From Mariniblastus sp. (GTDB lineage: Bacteria; Planctomycetota; Planctomycetia; Pirellulales; Pirellulaceae), in the NCBI GenBank assembly GCA_022447555.1, contig JAKVBF010000011.1, forward strand, positions 124,001 to 188,000: DNA of 64,000 nt, given 5' to 3'. Position 1 is the first letter of the stretch; every line of letters starts with the position of its first letter. The notes below the pieces were generated by a model. That model made no database searches. It worked only from the letters and a program-made list of their open reading frames with translations, and was not told where the DNA came from. Of this stretch, positions 1 through 8,248 are shown one piece after another. The position numbers were made by a program, and so were the translations under genes.

Positions 1-1610
1 CCGACTCTCCCTTCATGACACTTGTATGGGCGATGGTCTGGCTCTTGGCAACCTCCATTTTGAAGGGCATCGTCCTTGTTTTAAGCGCTATCCTCGTGGC
101 GAGGGTTGCCAATCGGACAGTCATGGATTTGCGGCGAATTTACTACCGCAAGGCACTGGAATTAGACCAAAGACGAATCGAGAAATTGGGCACCTCGAAC
201 ATGATGGTTCATCTCTCCAGTAACATGATCATGGTGAGCGGAGGCCTCCAAGTATTTTACGGGAAATCGATCCGGGAACCCTTGAAAATGGTGACCTGTC
301 TCGTCGGCGCCGCTCTCATCTCATTCCCACTCCTTCTGATATCGCTGGTCGTGGTTCCTGCGGGCGCTTTCCTGATTCACAGTGTCGCTCATCGGATGAA
401 ACATGCGACCAAAAAAGAAATCGCCGGTATGGCGGAAGTCTATCAAACATTGATAGAAACATTCAGCTCATTAAAGACAGTTCGCATTTTTAACCGCGAA
501 AGCACTGAACGACGGCGGTTTAAAAAAAATGCAGCGGTGCTGTATCGGATGGCGATTCGAATCTCACTATTTGATTCCCTTTTGCGACCCATTACTGAGG
601 TTCTTGGCATCATTTCGATTGCTCTCTCAGTACTAGCTGGTTCCTACATTGTATTAAACCAACAGACCGATCTATTCGGTTTTCACATCTGCGATCGTCC
701 CTTGAAGCCCAGTATGTTAGTGCTGTTCTATACGATGTTAGCCGGTGCGAGTGATCCAGCCCGAAAAATGAGTGAGATCGTCAACGTCCTCGTTCGAGGT
801 GGAACCGCCTGTGACAATTTAACAAGAACCTACGACGCGAAACCCAATGTTGTTGCAGCCACGCCACCCGTTCCTGTCCCGCTGCATTCCCAAAGCATCG
901 AATTCCAAAACGTTGTCTTTCACTACGAGCCGAAACAACCCGTTTTGAAACGTATTCAACTGACGATTCCTTTTGGCCAATCGGTTGCCATTGTCGGTGG
1001 AAACGGATGTGGCAAGTCAACAATGATGAATCTCTTAGCTCGATTCTATGACCCCAAACGAGGGGCCATTCTGTTGGACGGTAAAAACATCCGGGATATG
1101 AATCCACGCAAATTACGTCGTCAGATCGCTTGGGTGACCCAGCAGTCCGTCCTGTTCAAAGGTTCCGTATGGGAAAACATCTCGTATGGAGCGAGAAATC
1201 CAACCAAGCAACAAATACTCGAAGCCGCAAAGGTCGCGCGGGTGGATCAATTCATCGAACAATTAAACAACGGTTACCACTCAGAGGTAGGTGACAATGG
1301 CACACTTCTCTCGGCCGGACAAAGACAACGGGTCGCTTTGGCTCGCGCAGTTCTGGCGGATCCGAAAATCCTGATTCTGGACGAAGCCACCAGTCAAATG
1401 GATGGCAATACCGAGTCCCTCATCCACGAATCTTTGGCCAATTTCATTCAAAGTCGGACCACATTTGTTGTCACCCACCGTCAATCTTCGCTAAATCTAG
1501 TGGATCGTGTGGTGGTGATGGATTCTGGTAGGATCGTCCACGATGGCTCTGTCAAAGAGGCTCGCGAAACATCCGAAGATTTCAATTTCCTATTTGCCAA
1601 ATCGGCGTGA
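1..1610 (+). CDS. MsbA-type ABC exporter half-transporter (5' partial)
   Basis: Fused membrane and ATPase half-transporter of the lipid/glycan flippase type, acting at the cytoplasmic membrane. The frame is open to the left edge: the codons before the first ATG read DSPF and match the SDPY before MTLV in the paralogue at 17677-19677, so the gene starts outside the window. Transmembrane segments precede a C-terminal ATPase with Walker A GGNGCGKST, signature LSAGQRQR (usual LSGGQ with G to A), Walker B ILILDEATS and H-loop VTHR. The next gene overlaps or abuts its stop, so the two are probably co-transcribed. Its place at one end of a glycan cluster suggests export of a lipid-linked glycan; the substrate is inferred. 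Confidence 0.9.
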   Translation, partial: DSPFMTLVWAMVWLLATSILKGIVLVLSAILVARVANRTVMDLRRIYYRKALELDQRRIEKLGTSNMMVHLSSNMIMVSGGLQVFYGKSIREPLKMVTCLVGAALISFPLLLISLVVVPAGAFLIHSVAHRMKHATKKEIAGMAEVYQTLIETFSSLKTVRIFNRESTERRRFKKNAAVLYRMAIRISLFDSLLRPITEVLGIISIALSVLAGSYIVLNQQTDLFGFHICDRPLKPSMLVLFYTMLAGASDPARKMSEIVNVLVRGGTACDNLTRTYDAKPNVVAATPPVPVPLHSQSIEFQNVVFHYEPKQPVLKRIQLTIPFGQSVAIVGGNGCGKSTMMNLLARFYDPKRGAILLDGKNIRDMNPRKLRRQIAWVTQQSVLFKGSVWENISYGARNPTKQQILEAAKVARVDQFIEQLNNGYHSEVGDNGTLLSAGQRQRVALARAVLADPKILILDEATSQMDGNTESLIHESLANFIQSRTTFVVTHRQSSLNLVDRVVVMDSGRIVHDGSVKEARETSEDFNFLFAKSA

Positions 1611-1633
1611 TCATCGTCGTGTGGACAAATCAT

Positions 1634-2674
1634 ATGAGTGCAAGTGCTCGAGCAAAAACTAACGGAGTGGACAAACCTACTCCTCCAAAGATTGCCTTCG
1701 AGGAACATTTCAGGCCTTACCAGCAGAAGGTCAAATACCCCTCGCCAGAGGTCGAAAGGGAGATCGCGCCAAAACTGAGCCTCGACGAAATCCCGAAACG
1801 ACTAGAACTAATGGACCAGAACGGGATCGAAATGCAGATCCTTTCACACACCGCGAACGGTGCTCAGGAAATCTCTGATTTAGACCGCGTCAAGAGTTTC
1901 AACGACGACGCAATGGCGGTCGTCCAGAAGTACCCTGATCGGTTTCGCGCCTTGGCAGCACTTCCGCTTTGGGATCCCGAACTCGCGAACAAGGAGATGG
2001 ACCGATGCCTCGCTCACACGGAGTTCGTGGGCGTCATCTCCAATGGATTCCAGAACAAGGGAGACGAGCAACATTGGTATGACACTCCTGAGTACCTGAC
2101 TTTCTGGAAGCATCTGGAAGATTCGGGAGCTCCGATCTACCTGCACCCCCGAATGAAGCTCCCCGATAAGTTTACGGCCGACTACCCGGAACTTGCGGCA
2201 TCATGCATGATGTTCCACACGGGCGTCTTGGAACAGGTGCTTCGACTGCTGGTCTGCGGAATATTTGATCACTACTCGGGACTCAAGATGATCTTGGGGC
2301 ACATGGGCGAATTCCTGCCCTGGTGGATTTGGAGGTTCGACCATCGGTATGAGATGTCCGGATGGGGCGACTATTCCACATCCGCTCAAAAGGCACGAAG
2401 GGAGTCGTTTGGATTCAGCAAGGAATCGACCCTCAACCAAGTCATGCACAAGAACATCTGGATCACCACGAGTGGCATGTTCAGTGATCCGAATCTGAAG
2501 TTCAGCATCGATGTACTTGGAGCAGACCGGCTCCTCTTCGCCACTGATTATCCATATGATGACATGACGAAAGCCGCCGATTGGTTCGACAATCTAACCA
2601 TTGACGACCAGGACAAGATCAAGATAGCCAGGGGTAATGCCTTCTCGCTCATTCCAAGTCTGTGTGTGGAATGA
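1634..2674 (+). CDS. Amidohydrolase-family decarboxylase (gamma-resorcylate / 5-carboxyvanillate decarboxylase-like)
   Basis: Metal-dependent TIM-barrel protein of the amidohydrolase 2 group. An N-terminal EEHF supplies the E-x-H metal ligands typical of gamma-resorcylate decarboxylase-like enzymes. Further matches are YLHPR, the catalytic-His block GHMGE with WRFDHR, and the C-terminal metal Asp in FATDYPYDD. These enzymes decarboxylate aromatic acids non-oxidatively; the substrate here is unknown. The ATG at 1634 is preferred, but a GTG at 1607 would overlap the ABC stop as GTGA and allow translational coupling. The gene fits neither the glycan genes around it nor the C1 genes, and its bases look slightly more GC-rich than its neighbours, so it may be acquired. 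Confidence 0.82.
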   Translation: MSASARAKTNGVDKPTPPKIAFEEHFRPYQQKVKYPSPEVEREIAPKLSLDEIPKRLELMDQNGIEMQILSHTANGAQEISDLDRVKSFNDDAMAVVQKYPDRFRALAALPLWDPELANKEMDRCLAHTEFVGVISNGFQNKGDEQHWYDTPEYLTFWKHLEDSGAPIYLHPRMKLPDKFTADYPELAASCMMFHTGVLEQVLRLLVCGIFDHYSGLKMILGHMGEFLPWWIWRFDHRYEMSGWGDYSTSAQKARRESFGFSKESTLNQVMHKNIWITTSGMFSDPNLKFSIDVLGADRLLFATDYPYDDMTKAADWFDNLTIDDQDKIKIARGNAFSLIPSLCVE

Positions 2675-3518
2675 TCCACCGTGCGCCAGCTCGTTGTGCT
2701 GCAATGTTGCCAACGTGAATGTCGGGCGATCGAATCACCTCACCCGCTTTCAAACCAAGAAACCACTGTGACATCCAGGACGAAATGTGTCAGAAGACCG
2801 GAACAAAAGGAAGAGACACACAGAGAACTCTCTAAATTATCTGGATTGGCCCCCATTCCTCTGGCCTACAAACCGATTGAGAAAGACATGCTTCGCACCT
2901 TGACCATCATCGTATCGGCTGCGAGCAGCGCGATCTCCGCCTCGGCGTGAGGCCTAGGACCTCCTCCTCGAACCGCCATGCAACGAGTGCACCTCCGCGG
3001 AATGCCACCGCGGCTCTCTCGCCTACGTCTATCTCTCGCCGCTCATGGGCTTCGTCACCCTGCAGGCTGATCAGATCAAACTCGAGGACGGCAGCGGAAC
3101 CTCGCGAGAGCTTGTGGCCAGCGGTGTGAGTGACATCGCCGCCCCACGGCACCCTTTCTAGAGTCAGATCTTCTATCTCAACGGACTCCCTCTCTTGATC
3201 CCACAGATGGTGGCCGCCGATGAAAAAGGGCCTCTTACCCCGATTGCTAGCAGAAAGACTCTGCAAAACCGATAGGTATATTATCCTTACTGAAATGCTG
3301 GCACCATCTTGATCCTTTTCCCCACGCAAAAAAGTTGCCGTTGCGAAGATGAGCCATATACTCAATAAAAACAACTGGACGATCTTGAAAATCGGCTCAT
3401 TTAACCGGCGTGACGGAAAACAGTTCAGGAAGAATTGTATTACGTTCAGGCTGGCCATCGCATTTAACGACCAATCAGATAAACGAAAATAAATCCCCAA
3501 GACAACGGAGCAGACGCT
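2675..3518 (+). other. 844-bp gap without a convincing gene
   Basis: No frame gives a recognisable protein. A more GC-rich stretch at about 2925-3160 differs from its surroundings. An ATG at 2888 opens a short frame resembling a signal peptide (MLRTLTIIV...SASA) that stops at 2950. A second frame from about 2958 reads through two CxxC/ECH-like cysteines and ends near 3162. This could be the remains of a small exported protein, but I do not recognise a family. A minus-strand frame covering 2907-3587 runs into the next gene and is not credible. The end of the gap contains a TGCTAGCA site (3245-3252). Confidence 0.4.
3245..3252. promoter_or_regulatory. TGCTAGCA palindrome, site 1
   Basis: Exact 8-bp palindrome, 267 bp before the GTG of the GT4 glycosyltransferase. 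It belongs to the longer form TTGCTAGCAGAAAG shared with sites 4 and 5. One of five exact copies in the window, all intergenic. Proposed operator; no binding protein is identified. Confidence 0.45.
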
Positions 3519-4796
3519 GTGGGAGTTTTTGAACAAATCGCAGGGACAAAGTTGAGAATCTTTGGTGGCCCAAGAAAATCGGGCCAACCGCTAACACCTC
3601 AACGTAAGCGAGTTCTTTTTGTTTCACACGAAGCGACCCGAACCGGTGCGCCCAAAATCATCCTCAACATCCTGAAACATTTTTCAGAGAACTGTGAAAT
3701 TCAATGTGAGACGATCCTTCACAATGGAGGGCATCTAGCGTCCGAATTCGCCCGGCATTCGGAAGTGACCTGCCTAAACCTGGCCCGAAAACAAACGGAC
3801 GAGTTGCAGCGAAAAGTTCGCAAGATTGTTCAGAAAGAAAAGAACAATCCGCCGGTTCTGGCCATCTGTAACAGCATGGAGTCAAGGTTCATCGGAAAAG
3901 AACTTGCCGAGTGCGATGTGCCGGTCATTTCTTTGGTACACGAATTACCATCATCCTATGACACGGAGGATTACGACAACGTTTTCGACCAATCCAAGAA
4001 AATCGTCTTCCCGGTCCACGCAGTTCGCGATGCGGCAGATAAGAAAACGCCGCTGCCGCCAGGTAAATGTACCGTACTCCCTCAAGGCCTATTGAATCCA
4101 GATTTCGGCAAAGGCATCACACGCCAACAAGCTCACGAACAAATCCGGAAAGAGTTGTCACTGCCGGAGAATAGCTTTATCGTTCTCGGCTGTGGCACTT
4201 TGGATTTACGAAAAGGAATCGATCATTATTCAAACATCGCGAAAAAGGTTGTGGGACAAAATAAATCAGATACCCCGGTACACTTCATCTGGGTGGGAGA
4301 GGGGCCCCGATGGACGCATTCCCCATATCACTACGTTCAACTCGATCTAGAAAAATCAAAGGCAAAGCCTTTCGTCCACTTCATTGGTGAGCGAAACAAC
4401 GTTGACCCCTACTTTGTCGGCGCCGACGCGTTTTTGATGTCATCTCGCGTCGATCCATTTCCTTGTGTCATTCACGAAGCAATGGCAACCAGCCTTCCCG
4501 TGATTACATTTGCGGAATCGGGGGGTGCTTCTGAAGCCGTCGCTGGCGGAGCAGGTTTCGTTGTTCCGTATGCTGATTACGACCAAACGGCAAATATTAT
4601 ATGCATGTTAGCCACTCAGCCGGAAATTGCTGCGGGCATCCGCAGTCGATCTCTCGAACGAGTTCACTCGCGTTACCGATTCAGTGATTATGGCGATCAA
4701 CTGATACAATTATCAGAGACCGTGACTGGCACGACATTCCAGAATGCAACCCCTGCACTTAAGGTGATGGAAATGCCCATGCAGCGTGCGGCCTAA
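3519..4796 (+). CDS. Glycosyltransferase family 4 (GT-B) protein
   Basis: Cytoplasmic retaining glycosyltransferase of 425 residues that would add a sugar from an activated donor to a growing surface glycan. After a short leader, RVLFVSHEATRTGAP is the usual N-terminal glycine-rich GT4 loop. The C-terminal half has GCGTLDLRKGID, a typical donor-domain start, and HEAMATSLPVITF with a later SGGASEAV, which fits the conserved E-x7-E donor-binding region. The GTG start is supported by an upstream ACGGAG about 8 bp away. It is followed by a convergent group on the minus strand. Donor and acceptor cannot be read from the sequence. Confidence 0.87.
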   Translation: MGVFEQIAGTKLRIFGGPRKSGQPLTPQRKRVLFVSHEATRTGAPKIILNILKHFSENCEIQCETILHNGGHLASEFARHSEVTCLNLARKQTDELQRKVRKIVQKEKNNPPVLAICNSMESRFIGKELAECDVPVISLVHELPSSYDTEDYDNVFDQSKKIVFPVHAVRDAADKKTPLPPGKCTVLPQGLLNPDFGKGITRQQAHEQIRKELSLPENSFIVLGCGTLDLRKGIDHYSNIAKKVVGQNKSDTPVHFIWVGEGPRWTHSPYHYVQLDLEKSKAKPFVHFIGERNNVDPYFVGADAFLMSSRVDPFPCVIHEAMATSLPVITFAESGGASEAVAGGAGFVVPYADYDQTANIICMLATQPEIAAGIRSRSLERVHSRYRFSDYGDQLIQLSETVTGTTFQNATPALKVMEMPMQRAA

Positions 4797-4874
4797 AGCA
4801 TTACTCTGGGATTGTCAAAGTTTCGAGGCCGCTTCATCAGCAATACTACCTGAAAAAGTCTGCCAGTCGCAGAT

Positions 4875-5369
4875 TTACCAAACGCAATGACAGACTCCCC
4901 ATTGCCCTTCATTTTCGTCGACGCCAAGCGTAATTTCGTCGATCGCCTGATCCAATCGATCATCTCTGATCGCCTTCAATTCACTAATCATGAATCTTGC
5001 AATCAACTCAGCCGTCGTGTTGGCGATGGGGAGTAAGAGACAATTATCATACGGGAAAACCCAGCGGCGTTGTTCATAGGTAACGAGAACTTCATCGTTA
5101 CCATCGTCTACCTGAACCCGTATCTCAGGGTGCAGCGTGGGCAACAACACTTTGTGATCCATCCTTCTTACGAGACCATTTAAGGCGTCTCGCAAGGCAA
5201 TAAAATCAACGACGTAACCATTCTCATCCAACTTGCCAAACACCTCACACCGGACACGATAGTTGTGCCCGTGAAGGGACTCACAGATATTTCCGGCAAA
5301 CGTAATGAAATGAGCAGCGCTAAAAATAAGCTGTTCTTTTTCTAGTAAAACACTGAATCGTTCCGACAT
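4875..5369 (-). CDS. 6-pyruvoyl-tetrahydropterin synthase / QueD-family protein
   Basis: Pterin-forming T-fold enzyme of 164 residues from the preferred ATG at 5369 (an upstream TTG at 5408 is possible). Zinc ligands are His20 in FSAAH and His33/His35 in LHGHN. The catalytic Cys of the family is present at C29, and D71-H72 lie in MDHK. The family converts dihydroneopterin triphosphate to 6-pyruvoyl- or 6-carboxy-tetrahydropterin. It lies just 3' of a CitG-like gene on the same strand and no other queuosine gene is visible. Pterin synthesis for tetrahydromethanopterin is therefore a reasonable alternative to queuosine. That role is inference from context. Confidence 0.83.
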   Translation of the reverse strand: MSERFSVLLEKEQLIFSAAHFITFAGNICESLHGHNYRVRCEVFGKLDENGYVVDFIALRDALNGLVRRMDHKVLLPTLHPEIRVQVDDGNDEVLVTYEQRRWVFPYDNCLLLPIANTTAELIARFMISELKAIRDDRLDQAIDEITLGVDENEGQWGVCHCVW

Positions 5370-5420
5370 TTCCCCGTGGCTCCCCTCAAAAAATTCGAAC
5401 ACGTCCAAGTAGTCAATCCG

Positions 5421-6293
5421 TCATTGTAAGCGACCGCGTGTGAATGCCAATTCTCCATCAAACAGCATCACCATCAGGCCCGCAGCAATCAGGTCGGCAG
5501 TGGTCCCCGGATTACGACGATGACCGTCCGCCCTCATCCAGAAGTCGAGGTCACCGACCGCTTTCCAATAACCTTCGATTCCAAATTTCAAGGCCTCTAA
5601 GCACCTTCCGGCCATCGCCTGTGCCTGTAAGGCTGTCGGATCACCACACTTGCGAGCAATCAGAGAATCAGGAAAACGTGATAGTAATGCCACATGGGCA
5701 AAGACAATGGCTTCCGACGAGCCATCGAATTTCTTCAAGCCTTCCTTAAGGAGAGGAACGACATCCGAAAAAATATTCTGGAAACTATCTCGATACTGTC
5801 TGGCGACCATATCCCATTCTGAGGCATACGTCATTGCGTCGATTAAATGAACAGGGGCTTCTTGCTGAATGTCCATCCGTTCCACTGTTGGCATTCCACC
5901 CGATTGAGCCAAGCGGATAGCGGCATATACGGATCTAGAGTCATCGGCCGTTAATTCGAGTAAAACTTGGGACAGCGCCTCTGCGTCCATCCGATTAAAC
6001 GATTGGGCACTGCGTCCTAAGGGGCAAAGTAGGAGTGCCAACCCCAAATTGGTATTGCTACCCACGTGCTTGCGCGTCGCTTCGACCACGTTCAAAATCA
6101 TCTCACCCAGAGATTCGTTGCTCTTCTGATCGATGGTCGCGCCCAAAAGCTCGGCGCTCACCATAAAATCAACAAGTCCCACATCTTCGAAATCGGCCCC
6201 TCGGTGGACGTTTCCCGGTTTCGGAGCCGCTACTTCCAACAAGCAAGCCAAACTCGCAATTCGACCCGGAGATAACATCGTTGGAGGGGACAT
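5421..6293 (-). CDS. Triphosphoribosyl-dephospho-CoA synthase (CitG/MdcB)-family protein
   Basis: Member of the CitG family, which condenses dephospho-CoA with ATP to make a prosthetic-group precursor. Diagnostic blocks are EVAAPKPGNVHRG near the N-terminus, VGSNTNLGLALLL, and near the C-terminus the PGTTADLIAAGL motif with RRNPG before it. No citrate or malonate lyase acyl-carrier gene is nearby. CitG homologues also occur with tetrahydromethanopterin-linked C1 genes in planctomycetes and methylotrophs, and the pterin synthase next to it fits that. The frame is open to 6404, but the family match begins after the ATGs at 6293 and 6278. Starting at 6293 leaves a 49-bp gap after the preceding hydrolase gene rather than an overlap. 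Confidence 0.8.
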   Translation of the reverse strand: MSPPTMLSPGRIASLACLLEVAAPKPGNVHRGADFEDVGLVDFMVSAELLGATIDQKSNESLGEMILNVVEATRKHVGSNTNLGLALLLCPLGRSAQSFNRMDAEALSQVLLELTADDSRSVYAAIRLAQSGGMPTVERMDIQQEAPVHLIDAMTYASEWDMVARQYRDSFQNIFSDVVPLLKEGLKKFDGSSEAIVFAHVALLSRFPDSLIARKCGDPTALQAQAMAGRCLEALKFGIEGYWKAVGDLDFWMRADGHRRNPGTTADLIAAGLMVMLFDGELAFTRGRLQ

Positions 6294-6342
6294 AGATTTG
6301 ACGTTGCTATGAAGTGGTTGCAAAATTTCCGGTGAGCTCAGA

Positions 6343-7296
6343 TCAAAGAGGGGCTGTCTCTTGCAGGAATTGGTTAACGATATCCAGAACTTGATCGGGA
6401 GCATCTTCCAGAACGTAATGCCCCGCTGTACCGATTTCCTCCACCCTCGCCTGGGGCCAATGCTGCTGAAAACGCCGCAGGCATTCGGGGCGAAAACACC
6501 AGTCTTTCATTCCCCAAATGAGCTGGATAGGCCAGTCCGAAAGTGAATCCAACCCTTTTTCGATTTCACTGAGTACCGACCACGTTGGGTGGCGTTCTGA
6601 CAAAGGGATGTCTTTGACAAATTGATAAATCGCCATCCGATTGGCCCATGTGTCATAGGGCGCTAAGAAGCCTTCCGCGATTTCCGATGGCAATCCACCA
6701 GGCTGTTCAGTCGCCATGGTGATCGCCGCTTTGGCGAACATATTGAATCCCTGAACCCCAACTTTGCCAATCAACGGCCACCGACAAGCCCGTATTCGAA
6801 GGGGGATGTAGGGAGGAGGGAACGCCCCCGTATTAAACAATACAATGCTTTTGAATCGCTCGCGCCGTTTCAATAATGCCCCCAAGCCGATAGCCCCACC
6901 CCAGTCATGAGCCATCAATACGATCTTCTCTAAATTCAGCTCATCGATCAAAGCACACAAATTAGCAATGTGGGTTTCCAGACAATAGGAATAGTCAACA
7001 GGTTTATCACTCAAACCACATCCGACGTGGTCAACAGCAATCGTTCTATATCGGTGCGAGAATTGCTCAATCTGACGTCGATATAGAAAAGACCAGGTAG
7101 GATTCCCATGCACCATCAAGATAGGTGCGACAGGTTCCGCGGCAGCGCACTGATCGACGTAGTGCATTTGCACCGAGCCCAAAGAGAGATATTTCGATTG
7201 AAAATCGTAATCTTTCTTCCAAGCTTGTCGCTTGTCCGCGACAGCCCTTGAATCAGCGACGGTTTGCTGAGTCGCTTCGAATGCATCGGATTTCAT
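6343..7296 (-). CDS. Haloalkane dehalogenase-superfamily alpha/beta hydrolase, OleB-like
   Basis: A 317-residue alpha/beta hydrolase. The oxyanion block HGNPTWSFLYR lies at about residue 64. The nucleophile is Asp131 in AHDWGG, with the Trp that marks the haloalkane dehalogenase group directly after it, and the catalytic His is about residue 293 in AGHYVLED. Blocks DHVGCGLSDKP, FVKDIPLS and WG-x-D-x-C-F resemble OleB, the beta-lactone decarboxylase of olefin synthesis, more than classical dehalogenases. No oleA, oleC or oleD gene is in the window, so the substrate is open. It heads the minus-strand group running to the CitG-like and pterin synthase genes. Confidence 0.8.
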   Translation of the reverse strand: MKSDAFEATQQTVADSRAVADKRQAWKKDYDFQSKYLSLGSVQMHYVDQCAAAEPVAPILMVHGNPTWSFLYRRQIEQFSHRYRTIAVDHVGCGLSDKPVDYSYCLETHIANLCALIDELNLEKIVLMAHDWGGAIGLGALLKRRERFKSIVLFNTGAFPPPYIPLRIRACRWPLIGKVGVQGFNMFAKAAITMATEQPGGLPSEIAEGFLAPYDTWANRMAIYQFVKDIPLSERHPTWSVLSEIEKGLDSLSDWPIQLIWGMKDWCFRPECLRRFQQHWPQARVEEIGTAGHYVLEDAPDQVLDIVNQFLQETAPL

Positions 7297-7348
7297 AAGT
7301 CAACTGGTAAGAAATGGGAACACTCAAAGCTTCGCAGTTTACCTTAAA

Positions 7349-8248
7349 TCAAGCCACTCTACGATTGGCTTGGCCCGTCATTCGATTTTTCCGACATTCG
7401 ATGAATAGTGAGTCCGGCTTGCGAACCACATTTTCTTTGGAATCCAGTTCAAAATCACCGAACTGCTCTATTTTACTCGTGGAGGCTGTCACCACCTCAA
7501 ATGAGTCAAAACCAATTTGCTGGCAAAGGTCTCTTAACGAAAACCGATCATACATCCAACGATGAATCTCTCCCCGACTCCGAAAGAGGCCCTCATCAAA
7601 AGCTAAGACAGCGTCGGAACCAAGGAAAATCCGAGTCACGCAGCGAACGAACTTTTCTCGCCACCTCTCGGTCAACCGCCCTAGGCGCCGACCCAACCGG
7701 TGTTGACTAGGACTGCTGGAGTCGGGAGAGCGACAAACCCAAAATTCGTCACCGACTCGAGATCGAACGAATTGAGAATTTTTTAGATCGGCCGTTGCCA
7801 TGTAGCGTCCCATACGGCCACCAGAACAATCTCGGACCAATTGGTCCAAGAGCTCAAGCTTGATCCACCGATAGTCCTCTTGAGATTGTCGGTCTCCTGC
7901 CCAAGCCTGTGCATGCATTTTGAGATAAAGCTCGGCAATCTTTTCAAGATCCGGTACGACGATTCGAAGAATTCCGCCGGGCTCAAGAACCCGGTAGCAT
8001 TCGCGGAGTAGATCTATACCTTCCTCTGGCTTCAAGTGTTCCAGAATATGAGAATGGTATACCGCCGACAGGCTATCGGACGGACATGGAATACCTTGTG
8101 TGATATCGTGCTCGACCACGTTCGGATCCATCGCCTCCAGATCCATATTTAACCAGGCTGGATGATGGGTTCTTCCACATCCAATGTTGAGCATTTTAGG
8201 CCGCTCACGTTCCGACATCGTTGCGAGCGTTTTGGATTCAGACACCAT
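7349..8248 (-). CDS. Class I SAM-dependent methyltransferase
   Basis: Methyltransferase with a Rossmann SAM-binding motif (NIGCG at the N-terminus), an acidic residue after strand 2 (NMDLE), the HILEH motif and the post-motif EPGGILRIVVPD. This pattern matches the methyltransferase 11 group that often decorates sugars or lipids. The ATG at 8248 is chosen over a TTG at 8266 because GGAGG (8255-8259 on the complement) sits 6 nt before it. That ribosome site lies inside the 3' end of the upstream TylF-like gene, which overlaps by 11 nt, so the two are translationally coupled. The acceptor is unknown; a glycan methylation role is inferred from the neighbourhood. Confidence 0.83.
   Translation of the reverse strand: MVSESKTLATMSERERPKMLNIGCGRTHHPAWLNMDLEAMDPNVVEHDITQGIPCPSDSLSAVYHSHILEHLKPEEGIDLLRECYRVLEPGGILRIVVPDLEKIAELYLKMHAQAWAGDRQSQEDYRWIKLELLDQLVRDCSGGRMGRYMATADLKNSQFVRSRVGDEFWVCRSPDSSSPSQHRLGRRLGRLTERWREKFVRCVTRIFLGSDAVLAFDEGLFRSRGEIHRWMYDRFSLRDLCQQIGFDSFEVVTASTSKIEQFGDFELDSKENVVRKPDSLFIECRKNRMTGQANRRVA

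Noticed and set aside
2907-3587. 226-residue minus-strand open frame
   Set aside because: It spans a composition boundary, reads into the well-supported GT4 gene and has no recognisable domain.
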